Positions 46,932 through 55,514 of a stretch of DNA of 64,000 bases are shown here, piece after piece. Positions within the stretch are counted from its first letter, which is position 1. Each line of letters opens with the position of its first letter. Origin of the DNA: Pyrinomonas methylaliphatogenes (lineage in GTDB: Bacteria > Acidobacteriota > Blastocatellia > Pyrinomonadales > Pyrinomonadaceae); assembly GCF_000820845.2 (NCBI RefSeq), contig NZ_CBXV010000008.1, positions 666,705-730,704 of the forward strand, written 5' to 3'. The notes under the pieces were generated by a model that saw nothing but the letters and a program-made list of their open reading frames with translations, was not told where the DNA came from and searched no databases. Position numbers and translations under genes: made by a program.

Positions 46932-49016
46932 ATGAGATCACAAAGGGCTTGGTCCTTATTTCTCATCGCACTTATTTGGCTGTCGAGCCTTTCGCCGGTC
47001 ATCCATGCCGACGAAGGCATGTGGCCGTTCAACAACGTGCCAAAGGCTGAGATCAAACGGCGCTACGGTTTTGAAGTAACCGATGCTTGGTTGCGCAAAG
47101 TGCAACTCGCCTCCGTTCGTTTCAATAATGGCGGGTCGGGATCTTTCGTCTCGCCCGACGGGTTGGTGTTGACCAATCATCATATCGCTTCCGATACGTT
47201 GGCGAAGTTGAGCACGCCCGAGCGCGATCTGGTGAAGCAAGGGTTCTATGCGCGGACGCGCGCCGAAGAATTGAGGGCGCCTGATCTCGAACTCAACGTG
47301 CTGGTGGATATCGAAGACGTGACGGATCGAGTCAACGCCGCCGTCAAGCCGGGCATGTCTCCGGCGGAAGCGAACGCCGCGCGTCGAGCGGCGATAGCCG
47401 CGATCGAAAAAGAGTCTTTGGAGAAGACCGGCTTGCGCAGCGACGTCGTGACGCTCTACCAAGGCGGGCAGTACAACCTTTACCGTTACAAGCGGTACAC
47501 AGACGTGCGTTTGGTCTTCGCGCCCGAATTCCAGATCGCCTTCTTCGGCGGCGATCCGGATAACTTCACGTATCCGCGCTACTGTCTCGATATGGCCCTC
47601 TTTCGCGTCTACGAAAACGGGCAGCCGGCACATGTCGAAAACTACCTGAAGTGGTCGCCCGCCGGAGCGCGCGATGGCGAACTCGTCTTCGTCTCGGGAC
47701 ATCCGGGTTCAACGCAAAGGCTGAATACGGTGGCCCACCTCGAGTACTTGCGCGACTTCGGTTTGCCGTTGCTAATTCGCTGGCTCGAGGTGACGCGCGC
47801 AGCCCTGCTCGAGTACAGTCGCAAAGGTGAGGAGCAAGCGCGGCGCGCGCAAGAGGATCTGTTCGGCGTGGAGAACAGTTTGAAGGCGCTACGCGGACAG
47901 CTCGAGGGCTTGAAGGATCCTAAGATCATCGCGCGCAAGAGAGAGGCCGAAGCGGCGTTGCGCGCTTTCGTCGCCGCCGATGCCCGTCGGCAGCGTGAGT
48001 ATGGAGATGCATGGGACGCGATCGCGCGCGCGCGCGCCAGTCTAGCTTCGTACGAACGCGAGCGCCGTTTCCTCGAAGGCGGCTGGGGATTCAACTCTAG
48101 ACTCTTCGACATCGCGCGCACGCTCGTCCGTTTGGCAGAAGAGAACGAAAAGCCCGACGCCGAACGCTTGCCTGAATACACGACGGCGAGGCGCGAATCG
48201 CTTGAACTGCAATTGTACTCACCCGCTCCGATCTACGACGACTTTGAACAGATCAAGCTGGCGGCTTCGCTCCGCTTCATGCGCGACGAGCTCGGAGCGG
48301 CGAATCCGGTGGTCCAGAAAGTGTTGGCCGGAAAGACGCCCGAGGAACGCGCCGCCGAGTTGGTGAGCGGCACGAAGCTCAAAGACGTTGCCTATCGCAA
48401 GCAGCTTGCGGCGGGCGGCAGTCGGGCTATCGAAGAATCAAAGGATCCGATGATCGAGCTGGCCCGCGCCGTCGATGCCGAAGCGCGCGCCGTGCGCAAA
48501 CGTTATGAAGATGAAGTGGTAGGCGTCGAACGAGAAGCTTACGCGAAGATCGCCCGCGCCCTCTTCGAGAAAGAGGGGACAAAGATCTATCCAGATGCGA
48601 CCTTCACTCTTCGCCTGTCATACGGCGCGGTCAGGGGCTACATGGAGAATGGTAAGTTCATCCCGCCATTCACCTTTTTCGCTGGGCTGTACGAACGCGC
48701 GGCGCAGCACGGCAACAAAACGCCGTATCAACTGCCACCGCGGTGGAGCGAACGCAAAGCGGCGCTCAATCTTCGCACGCCGTTCAACTTCGTCTCGACC
48801 AACGACATCATCGGCGGAAATTCCGGCTCGCCCGTGATCAACCGCAACGCCGAGTTGGTCGGCTTGATCTTCGATGGCAACATTCAGTCGCTGGTCGGAA
48901 ATTTCGTTTACGACGACACACAAAACCGCGCTATCGCCGTCGATGTGCGCGGCATGATCGAAGCGTTGCGCAAAATTTACGGAGCCGAAGAGCTGGTCCA
49001 AGAGCTCTTGCGCTAG
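46932..49016 (+). CDS. S46 family dipeptidyl-peptidase (DPP7/DPP11 type)
   Basis: 694 residues from ATG 46932 (after GAGGGG). Signal peptide about 1-26 (SLFLIALIWLSSLSPVIHADEG). The chymotrypsin-like fold with the S46 signature begins EGMWPFNNVPKAEIKRRYGF. The catalytic His is in TNHHI (residues 83-84) and the nucleophile Ser631 in GGNSGSPVIN. A large helical domain between the two beta-barrel halves (about 270-570) narrows the site for dipeptide release. It cleaves dipeptides from peptide N-termini in the periplasm and feeds peptide-based growth. Its stop is followed at once by a repeat pair. Confidence 0.94.
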   Translation: MRSQRAWSLFLIALIWLSSLSPVIHADEGMWPFNNVPKAEIKRRYGFEVTDAWLRKVQLASVRFNNGGSGSFVSPDGLVLTNHHIASDTLAKLSTPERDLVKQGFYARTRAEELRAPDLELNVLVDIEDVTDRVNAAVKPGMSPAEANAARRAAIAAIEKESLEKTGLRSDVVTLYQGGQYNLYRYKRYTDVRLVFAPEFQIAFFGGDPDNFTYPRYCLDMALFRVYENGQPAHVENYLKWSPAGARDGELVFVSGHPGSTQRLNTVAHLEYLRDFGLPLLIRWLEVTRAALLEYSRKGEEQARRAQEDLFGVENSLKALRGQLEGLKDPKIIARKREAEAALRAFVAADARRQREYGDAWDAIARARASLASYERERRFLEGGWGFNSRLFDIARTLVRLAEENEKPDAERLPEYTTARRESLELQLYSPAPIYDDFEQIKLAASLRFMRDELGAANPVVQKVLAGKTPEERAAELVSGTKLKDVAYRKQLAAGGSRAIEESKDPMIELARAVDAEARAVRKRYEDEVVGVEREAYAKIARALFEKEGTKIYPDATFTLRLSYGAVRGYMENGKFIPPFTFFAGLYERAAQHGNKTPYQLPPRWSERKAALNLRTPFNFVSTNDIIGGNSGSPVINRNAELVGLIFDGNIQSLVGNFVYDDTQNRAIAVDVRGMIEALRKIYGAEELVQELLR

Positions 49017-49017
49017 A

Positions 49018-49095
49018 GCATCCTTACAGGGATCTCTCTAGTCATGGGTCTGCGCTTGGCGATAGATGTACCGCCGGCGACTTGCATCCTTACAG
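49018..49095. repeat. Short repeat pair after the S46 peptidase
   Basis: GCATCCTTACAG occurs at 49018-49029 and 49084-49095, 66 bp apart. Shorter shared words follow (GGCGATAGATGTA at 49058 and 49210, GCGCTCTCCAAT at 49098 and 49190), as if several decayed copies of one unit were present. Confidence 0.6.
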
Positions 49096-49743
49096 TGCGC
49101 TCTCCAATAATCTCCGGTGAAGGGCGAAGCTTGTACGCCATGTCTCTGGAGAGCGAAGCATGTTTAGCGTCAAAAAGCTTAATGCAGGAGCGCTCTCCAA
49201 TTCATCTTCGGCGATAGATGTATGGGAGCCCCTTCAAGCCCCGATCGAAAGACGCCGTTTGTCAATCGCTCGAACTTTTCTAAACACTGCGGCGGCAACC
49301 GGTCATCGCGCTTTCGTCTGATCGCTCGACCCTTTGGCGATCTCACATGTTCAAGCATAGAACGCACGCAGCTTTTGCCCACAGAACGGTGCGAGTAAAT
49401 GAAACGCCTTCGCGAACGTTCGGATTCGCTATCCTCACTTCCCAAAAGATGGTGACGCGCTCGCTTAATCGGCGTTCGAAGTACATCTAGCGGCGAGGCG
49501 ATTGGTGAGCTTGCAGTTTGCCCCTTTTTTGGGGGAATTCTCTCTGTTCTAGTACATCCAGCGGCGAGGCGATTTGTGAGCTTGCGGTGCGGTGAAGAGG
49601 GGGCAGCCTTCGTAGCCGCCTGGCGATCACACGTGCTGCGAGCTGCAGGGCGATGAGATCAGGCGCAACCTTTCTAACCATGAGCGGAAACCTTTCCGGG
49701 AAAACCTCGCGGCGGGGAAGCTTCGTTTCGGGTGTGGGATAAC
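49096..49743. other. Gene-poor stretch before tRNA-Lys
   Basis: About 760 bp between the peptidase and the tRNA have no credible gene. The stretch holds decayed repeat units (49098-49222), the repeat pair at 49480-49588 and the tRNA promoter. Open frames here lack ribosome sites and family resemblance. Confidence 0.6.
49480..49588. repeat. Two 38-nt repeats 71 bp apart
   Basis: Copies at 49480-49517 and 49551-49588 (starting AGTACATCYAGCGGCGAGGC) match at 35 of 38 bases around a unique 33-nt segment. They lie in non-coding DNA. Confidence 0.85.
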
Positions 49744-49773
49744 TTGACACTCATCGAAGAGGCTTCGCATAAT
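49744..49773 (+). promoter_or_regulatory. Promoter of the tRNA-Lys gene
   Basis: A consensus -35 TTGACA (49744-49749) and -10 CATAAT (49768-49773) with 18-bp spacing end six bases before the mature tRNA, as expected for a stable RNA promoter. Confidence 0.75.
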
Positions 49774-49779
49774 TTGTAT

Positions 49780-49855
<76 letters not shown>

Positions 49856-50058
49856 AACTAACCCCACACAGCTTACCCACAAGGCGATTGCTCAACTGCC
49901 GCGCCGCGCGTGTTGACTTAAGTTCCGCGCTTCGTTCTCTTCATGGGATCACGTCGGCCAATACCGCGGGTGGCGCACTCGGAACCGTCGCTTTCAAACG
50001 GCTGCATCAGATTGCCACAGAGCGTGCAGACCTGCTGCGAAATATGCGAATTAAGTTA

Positions 50059-50392
50059 ATTCCGCCCGCATCCGCGGGGAAACGATGTGCTGACGTGGAC
50101 TGGCATCAAGTGGGATGATATTCCGCCCGCATCCGCGGGGAAACGATGTGCTGACGTGGACTGGCATCAAGTGGGATGATATTCCGCCCGCATCCGCGGG
50201 GAAACGATGTGCTGACGTGGACTGGCATCAAGTGGGATGATATTCCGCCCGCATCCGCGGGGAAGCGATGTGCTGACGTGGACTGGCATCAAGTGGGATG
50301 ATATTCCGCCCGCATCCGCGGGGAAGCGATGACCGCGAATGCTGCCGCCGCTATATATTCTGCATTCCGCCCGCATCCGCGGGGAAGCGATT
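50059..50392 (+). CRISPR. Small type I-E-like CRISPR array with four identical spacers
   Basis: Six 29-nt repeats start at 50059, 50120, 50181, 50242, 50303 and 50364, each with the palindromic core CCCGCATCCGCGGG. The five spacers are all 32 nt. Spacers 1-4 are identical (starting TGCTGACGTGGACTGGCATC); spacer 5 (50332-50363) is different. Repeats 1-3 read GGGGAAACGATG at the end, 4-6 read GGGGAAGCGAT, and repeat 6 ends in T instead of G. Similarity to E. coli-type repeats and the changed last repeat suggest transcription on the + strand with the leader left of 50059. No cas gene is in this window. Confidence 0.88.
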
Positions 50393-50423
50393 CAAAGGCC
50401 ATGCAGCGCACGATCTCGTCCCC

Positions 50424-50527
50424 ATCGTTGAACGCTGGGGCCAGAGTGGGCAAATAGGTTCAACTGTAAACGGATCAAGCGGACATAATCGTCCATATCG
50501 TTGAGCGCTTGGGCCAGAGTGGGCAAA
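50424..50527. repeat. Two 31-nt repeats 73 bp apart next to the CRISPR array
   Basis: Copies at 50424-50454 and 50497-50527 (starting ATCGTTGARCGCTKGGGCCA) match at 29 of 31 bases. Both lie at the 3' side of the decayed HEAT-repeat gene; the right copy is part of its coding sequence (EALPTLAQALNDMDD on the minus strand), the left copy extends beyond it. Confidence 0.85.
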
Positions 50528-51063
50528 GCCTCTTTCGTCGCGGCGAGCATCTCGGGCGTGGCGACGATCTCCGGAGGACGACCATCCAAACGCTCCGTCA
50601 GATCGTCGAATGCGAAAGCGGCGCTGCGTCTTTCGAACGTGCTCTTCTTACGAGCAATCCGGCGAGCGCTCTGATCCCAACCGCCGCGCCCACCAGCACT
50701 AAAGCGGCCTGACGGCGAACGATCACATCTCTGCCCGGCGACCACTCACACGGATTCTTCATCGAGCATGCTGGAGACGATCGCTTCGCTCTCCGGCGCA
50801 AGTTCTATGGGCAATTGCGCGGCCAACACGCGCGGACGGCAACCCCTTTCCTTCCGTAGAAAATCGTTCAGCAGCGGCACCGCAGGCGGACCGATCTTAA
50901 AGAGCTCCATTGCCGCCTGTTCCGCCTCTTCTCTTTCAGCTTTTTGATCAACGCGAGAATGCGCGCCCGATCGCTCGCAACAGGTTCTTGAACCGCCGCC
51001 GTGGTGCTGAAGAGCAGCTAGAAAAGAGTAGAAGGCGCGGAGAATCAGCTCATGTTTCCTCAT
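50461..51063 (-). pseudogene. Decayed secreted HEAT-repeat protein
   Basis: No single frame spans this region, but pieces in different minus-strand frames join into one plausible protein. From 51063 the start MRKHELILRAFYSFL gives a signal-like N-terminus. A second frame continues LLFSTTAAVQEPVASDRARILALIKKLKE. A third gives EEAEQAAMELFKIGPPAVPLLNDFLRKE, a HEAT-type helix pair. Further frames give RRQAALVLVGAAVGIRALAGLLVRRA and RPPEIVATPEMLAATKEALPTLAQALNDMDDYVR. At least three frameshifts are needed, so it is not functional unless the sequence has errors. It sits beside the CRISPR array and ends in a spaced repeat. Confidence 0.65.
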
Positions 51064-51305
51064 GCCTTTCTGACAGGGCAGTGTTTGTGCCGCACAGAAG
51101 AAGCCGTTTCAATCGATCACCGCACACGTCATGGCGCAAGATTTTTTACGCCACCTGATGATGATCGACGATAGTCGATCTCCGGTGCGTTGCGGGAAAA
51201 AAGGGGGATAAGTTACCCTTAGCCTTAACGCGCATCGTTCGGTCGAGTTCGGCCCTCACTGTAAGATGCGTCGGAGGATCGTTCGCCGAATTGGGGGAAC
51301 GTTTA

Positions 51306-52487
51306 GTGTGGTTAATAGTGGTTGCCGTTATCTCTTGGTTTACGTTATTGGCTTGGATCGCGGCTGCCATTTTGACCTTGCGCGCGCGCAAGGGACAACG
51401 GCCTCTCGTCGTGCTCGATGAGATCGATTTGAAACAATCCGATGCGCCGTCGGTCTCCATACTCGTTCCTTGTCGAAACGAAGCGGGGCGCGTCTTGCGG
51501 CAGAGCATCGGTTCGATGTTGGCGCAGGATTACGGCAATTTCGAGCTGATCGCCATCGACGATCGTTCGACCGATGAGACGAAGGCCATCCTCTTCGAGC
51601 TTGCAGCGCGCGATCCGCGCATGCGCGTCATCGAAGGGGCGGAGGTGCCTGAGGGATGGATCGGCAAGCCGCATGCGTTGCAGCAAGGCTTGCAGGCCGC
51701 GCGCGGTGAATGGATATTGGCGACCGATGCCGATATGCTCTATGCGCCCGAAGCGTTGCGCGAAGCCATCGCTCACGCGCGATGCGGTAGTCTCGATGCC
51801 TTGAGCTTCATCCCGCGCGTCGATTGCCTTTCGTTCTGGGAGCGCGTCTTCATGCCGGTCTTCGGATGGATTCTGATGGTCATGCTCCCGCTCTATCGCG
51901 TCAACGACCCACGCCATGGTGAGGCCATCGCTGCTGGAGGATTCTTCTTGATCAAACGTGAGATTTTGGAGAGGCTCGGCGGCTATAGTGTCGTGCGTAA
52001 CGAGGTGGCGGAAGACCTGCGTTTGGCGGAAAAGCTGAAGCGTGCAGGGGCGCGCTTTCGCCTCGAATATGCTCCGCATCTTGTGCGCACGCGCATGCAG
52101 ACGAATTTGCGCGAGATTTGGGAAGGCTTCAGCAAAAATCTGTTCGCCGGAGTCGGCTATCGCCCTGTACAAGGGACGGCAGGTGCGTTTCTAACGTTCC
52201 TGTTGGGCATCGCTCCTCCCCTTATCACGCTGACCGCTTTGTTGAAAGGCGATCTACCGGCAGCGATTTGGGTTCCGGCAGCGTTTTCGTGGGCGGTTCA
52301 GGTGGCGATCTTCATGGCCGTCGACCTATGGGCGGATGTGCCGATACTCTATGCGCTGACGGCGCCCTTAGGCTTCGCCCTCTTCGGCGCCATTCTGCTC
52401 AACTCGACGATAAGGATCACGACGGGCATCGGCGTCACTTGGAGAGGGCGGCGCCTGTACGCCGAGGAAATCCCACCGCGTTATTGA
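51306..52487 (+). CDS. Membrane glycosyltransferase family 2
   Basis: About 393 residues. An N-terminal membrane helix (VWLIVVAVISWFTLLAWIAAAIL) leads into a GT-A domain: VSILVPCRNEAGRVLRQSI, LIAIDDRSTDETKA, a DAD metal site in WILATDADMLYAPEAL, and a later ED in VVRNEVAEDLRLAEKLKRAG with the processivity-type RLEYAPHLVRTRM block. Three or four hydrophobic helices end the protein. It transfers a sugar to a lipid or polymer at the inner membrane; relatives include carotenoid (CrtQ) and hopanoid (HpnI) glycosyltransferases, and substrate is open. GTG 51306 is preferred (GGGGGA seven bases before); TTG 51291 is the alternative. The asparaginase gene follows after 13 bp. Confidence 0.85.
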   Translation: MWLIVVAVISWFTLLAWIAAAILTLRARKGQRPLVVLDEIDLKQSDAPSVSILVPCRNEAGRVLRQSIGSMLAQDYGNFELIAIDDRSTDETKAILFELAARDPRMRVIEGAEVPEGWIGKPHALQQGLQAARGEWILATDADMLYAPEALREAIAHARCGSLDALSFIPRVDCLSFWERVFMPVFGWILMVMLPLYRVNDPRHGEAIAAGGFFLIKREILERLGGYSVVRNEVAEDLRLAEKLKRAGARFRLEYAPHLVRTRMQTNLREIWEGFSKNLFAGVGYRPVQGTAGAFLTFLLGIAPPLITLTALLKGDLPAAIWVPAAFSWAVQVAIFMAVDLWADVPILYALTAPLGFALFGAILLNSTIRITTGIGVTWRGRRLYAEEIPPRY

Positions 52488-52500
52488 TGAATGTTTGCTT

Positions 52501-53601
52501 ATGACGAACGAAAACCATTCCATACCTCCTCCCGCATCGCTCGTTGAGGTGCGGCGCGGTTCGATCACCGAATCGAGACATCGCGGTCACATCATCGCCG
52601 TAGATGGCGAAGGGCGCGTCATCGCTCGGATCGGTTCGCCCGAAAGGATCGTCACTTATCTTCGTTCCTCAGCTAAACCGCATCAAGCCATCCCGGTCGT
52701 CGCCTCAGGCGCGGCGGAAAGATTTGGCTTTAACGCGCGCGAGATCGCCCTCATGTGCGGTTCTCACAGCGGCGAACAGATTCACGTCGAGGTTGCCGCC
52801 GCGATGTTGCGCAAAGTGGGGCTCGATCAAGGCGTCCTCCGCTGCGGCATACATGAGCCATTCAGCCGCGAGGTCGCACAGGAGCTGCGCCGACGTGGCG
52901 AACGTCCAAACGTCCTGCAGAACAACTGTTCAGGGAAACATATCGGGATGATCGCGCTCGCCCGCCATCTCGGCGCTTCGGTCGAAGATTACGATCATCC
53001 GAGCAATCCGGCGCAGCGTTTGATCGCCAAGGTCATCGAACAGTTCTCCGGCGTGCCGGTCGAAGATATCGCGGTCGGGATCGATGGCTGCGGCGTGCCG
53101 GTCTTCGGACTTACCGTGCGCGCCATGGCGCTGATGTACGCGCGACTCGTCGCGCCACCATCCAACTTCGATGCGCGAACGCGCATGGCTTGCGATCGTA
53201 TCGTAAGCGCGATGCTCACTTACCCTGAGATGATCGGTGGCACGAGTGAACGGTTGGATACGGAGGTGATCCGCGCAAGCAAAGGACGGGTCGTGTCAAA
53301 GGTCGGGGCCGAAGGGGTGTACACGGCGGGCGTCCTCCCGTGCGAGAGGTGGCCGCGCGGGCTAGGCATCGCATTGAAGATCGAAGATGGTGAAGATAGA
53401 CGTGCCCGTCCACCCGTCGTCATCGAGACCTTGCGACAACTCGGATTGCTCGACGAAGAGGCTTTGCGCGCGCTCGCTCCATACTCACGATTCGACGTGC
53501 GCAATCATCGCGGTGAAGTGGTCGGCGAGATACGCCCTTCCTTTGAGCTTGAACTTCTGAGGCATAGACCTCGCGAAGCCGACGGAAGCGAACTATTATG
53601 A
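52501..53601 (+). CDS. L-asparaginase, type III-like (Rhizobium etli / thermolabile family)
   Basis: 366 residues. The protein matches the asparaginase_II family (PF06089), which is unrelated in fold to E. coli AnsA/B: LVEVRRGSITESRHRG at the start, RSSAKPHQAIPVV, CGSHSGEQIHVE, and the central NNCSGKHIGMIALARH with GIDGCGVPVF. These carry the Ser-Lys and cysteine residues of the zinc/catalytic site described for R. etli ReAV. It hydrolyses asparagine to aspartate and ammonia in the cytoplasm. ATG 52501 is used; a TTG six bases earlier is also in frame. It is probably translationally linked to the glycosyltransferase before it. Confidence 0.87.
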   Translation: MTNENHSIPPPASLVEVRRGSITESRHRGHIIAVDGEGRVIARIGSPERIVTYLRSSAKPHQAIPVVASGAAERFGFNAREIALMCGSHSGEQIHVEVAAAMLRKVGLDQGVLRCGIHEPFSREVAQELRRRGERPNVLQNNCSGKHIGMIALARHLGASVEDYDHPSNPAQRLIAKVIEQFSGVPVEDIAVGIDGCGVPVFGLTVRAMALMYARLVAPPSNFDARTRMACDRIVSAMLTYPEMIGGTSERLDTEVIRASKGRVVSKVGAEGVYTAGVLPCERWPRGLGIALKIEDGEDRRARPPVVIETLRQLGLLDEEALRALAPYSRFDVRNHRGEVVGEIRPSFELELLRHRPREADGSELL

Positions 53602-53841
53602 TTCAAAAGTGTACGCTTCAGGAGTACAGAAGGAGTACAAAAACAGGCGAGTTGAATCGATCGGATCGTCAAACGAGGGATCGAATCGCGCGCCGAAAGC
53701 CGGCAATTATGCATCGGAGCGCCGAGCCGAGCGCGAGTTCAAGGATTTCGTGATGCACTGGCACGCTCTTTGCCCGACGGTAGGGTGACCAAACGACCGA
53801 AGGGGGAACAAAGGGTCATCGGGTCAGGCTCGGAGACGATA
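53602..53841. other. Gap after the asparaginase gene
   Basis: The gap between asparaginase and the next gene is 463 bp. This first half shows only a small tandem repeat of GGAGTACA (about 53618-53640). No gene recognised. Confidence 0.5.
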
Positions 53842-54013
53842 CCGGTTTGAGTGAGGTGTGATTCACCCCACTCAAACCGGGAGAGCAGAAAGCCAGAACA
53901 AGGGGAATTGGCGAGACGCTCTCGCTAGTCAAAGAGCACTCATAAATAACGCCGGCGGCGGGGAGCCAAGGTTAGGGGGAGCCTTGAGCCCAGCTCGTCG
54001 GCGTTCTCTTTTT
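53842..54013 (+). ncRNA. Candidate structured RNA ending in a terminator
   Basis: A perfect 12-bp hairpin pairs CCGGTTTGAGTG (53842-53853) with CACTCAAACCGG (53869-53880), with an inner GGTG/CACC stem. About 70 bases later AACGCCG (53948-53954) pairs with CGGCGTT (53999-54005) around an inner CAAGG/CCTTG stem, and CTCTTTTT follows, a terminator-like end. The order hairpin, linker, nested stem, U-tract suggests a small RNA or leader about 170 nt long, but I cannot match it to a known family. The last stem could also be just the asparaginase operon's terminator. Confidence 0.4.
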
Positions 54014-54064
54014 GGCAACCAAAATTGCGTTAACGGCACAGCGCCCTCTCCCCTTTGAGCTCGG

Positions 54065-55204
54065 CTATTTCGCCGGGCCCAACAATCGCGTCGGATCGGT
54101 TTGCGCCGTCAGCTCATCTATGTTGAGTCTGACCATGTCGCCCGCGTCCGTATAATTCTTGAACTTCGCGGCACGCGCGCGGCGGCGGAAGAAGACGACC
54201 CCGCCCAGAACGCTCCCGATCGACAGGCAGAGGATCAGAGCCAGTCCAGTCACCTTGAGGGTCGTGACGACGACGCTCGCCGTCATACGGTTATAGGCGC
54301 GTTCCCAGCGTTCCCAAGCGCGCGGGTTCGGCCCGAGCCACCGGACCACCTGCTCATAACGGATCGCATCGGCCAGCCGACGCGCGAATCCCTCATCGGG
54401 CGCGTCAAAGACGAAGACGGCGTAGTTGCCGATGCGACGGTAAAGCGATGGGAGCGGAGCGCCGATTGCGCGCAGATTCTTCAGATGTTCGATGATGCGC
54501 CGGTCGTTATCGGCAGCAAATTGCGGCGTGGTATGCTCGACGATGACGAGTCGCGCTGGACCATACGAAGCGGTGATCGCTTCCGTGCCCCCATCGAACG
54601 AAAGCGCCTCGAGCGCCGGGCGATGGCCCGCTGCGGCTTGCAACTCTCCGAGAGAGAGTGTGAAGACTGCGCGATTCTGCGCGCTCTCCCAATCGGGCAG
54701 ATGGCGCACGAGCGGTGGGATGTCGCCTTCGCCACGATCGAGCTTTTCGGCGAGACCGCGCGCCAAAGAGCGAAGCGCTTCCGGTGTGCCGAGCTTCGCT
54801 TTCGAGACCAAGACGAAACACGTGCCTTTGAAGAAGGCGACCTCCGACGGCGTCATGACCCCCCAAGTCCCTATCTGATCCGATCCGACGACCGCCTCGC
54901 GCTGACGCAAGCGATCGGCGACCGAGGTCAAAAGGGCGTAGGCTGCCGGTTCGGTTCGTAGCCGCACGAGCGTGACGGAATACGGCGCACGCGCTTGATC
55001 GAGGTAGATCCGCTTGACGGTATCGAGAACTGGAAACTCTGCCAACGGGTAATCCTCGAACGCGCCGCCGCGAGGCGAACCAGCGGCCTGGAACTCGCCG
55101 ATGCGGTCAGGTAAGAAATTCGCCGCTTCTCCCGCCCCGCTGACCGGAAGAGAGAGGAGGAGAGCGCAGATGATGAACGAAGGAACGCGCAAATGAAATG
55201 TCAT
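54065..55204 (-). CDS. Secreted/anchored protein resembling DUF6599
   Basis: About 379 residues. Signal peptide about 1-24 (FIICALLLSLPVSGAGEA). The middle contains two related alpha/beta halves: the first has ALLTSVADRLRQREAVVGSD and FKGTCFVLVSKAKLG, the second ITASYGPARLVIVEHTTPQ and GNYAVFVFDAPDE. A C-terminal membrane helix (VVVTTLKVTGLALILCLSIGSVLGGVVFF) with a basic RRRARAAK tail anchors it with the bulk in the periplasm. The layout fits DUF6599 proteins found in Acidobacteria; function unknown. The ATG at 55204 is chosen over a TTG at 55222. Confidence 0.72.
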   Translation of the reverse strand: MTFHLRVPSFIICALLLSLPVSGAGEAANFLPDRIGEFQAAGSPRGGAFEDYPLAEFPVLDTVKRIYLDQARAPYSVTLVRLRTEPAAYALLTSVADRLRQREAVVGSDQIGTWGVMTPSEVAFFKGTCFVLVSKAKLGTPEALRSLARGLAEKLDRGEGDIPPLVRHLPDWESAQNRAVFTLSLGELQAAAGHRPALEALSFDGGTEAITASYGPARLVIVEHTTPQFAADNDRRIIEHLKNLRAIGAPLPSLYRRIGNYAVFVFDAPDEGFARRLADAIRYEQVVRWLGPNPRAWERWERAYNRMTASVVVTTLKVTGLALILCLSIGSVLGGVVFFRRRARAAKFKNYTDAGDMVRLNIDELTAQTDPTRLLGPAK

Positions 55205-55404
55205 GGCCGACAAGATGATCAACCTTCGGAAAGATCTATCGCCCCGTAGCTTCCCTACGATGAACGAAGAAGATTGAATCGTTCGCTCGCTTTCAAGCGA
55301 GATGATTGAAGCGACTTGGTTTCGTCCTTATCGACGCAATGATAACACAACCGCGAAAGGGCGCGTATCCGAGATGGAAGTCGCTCTGGCGACAAAGAGC
55401 TTAG

Positions 55405-55507
55405 GTGCCTCGAGCGCCCCCGACCTCGTCTTGTGTGCCGAGCGCGCCACGTTCAACATGCCTCGCAAGAGAGCCTCGAGCGCTCCCGGCTTCGTTTTGC
55501 GTCCCGA
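55405..55507. repeat. Two 37-nt repeats 66 bp apart at a gene end
   Basis: Copies at 55405-55441 and 55471-55507 share 30 of 37 bases around the identical core GCCTCGAGCGC. The right copy ends eight bases from the stop of the PH-domain gene. Divergence is greater than at the other loci. Confidence 0.7.
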
Positions 55508-55514
55508 TCCTTGT

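Noticed and set aside
49179-49445. Minus-strand frame in the repeat-rich desert
   Set aside because: No ribosome site, composition unlike neighbouring proteins, overlaps decayed repeat units.
50088-50119. Self-target of the repeated CRISPR spacer in this window
   Set aside because: By eye no matching 32-nt stretch, nor a convincing partial match, was found outside the array.
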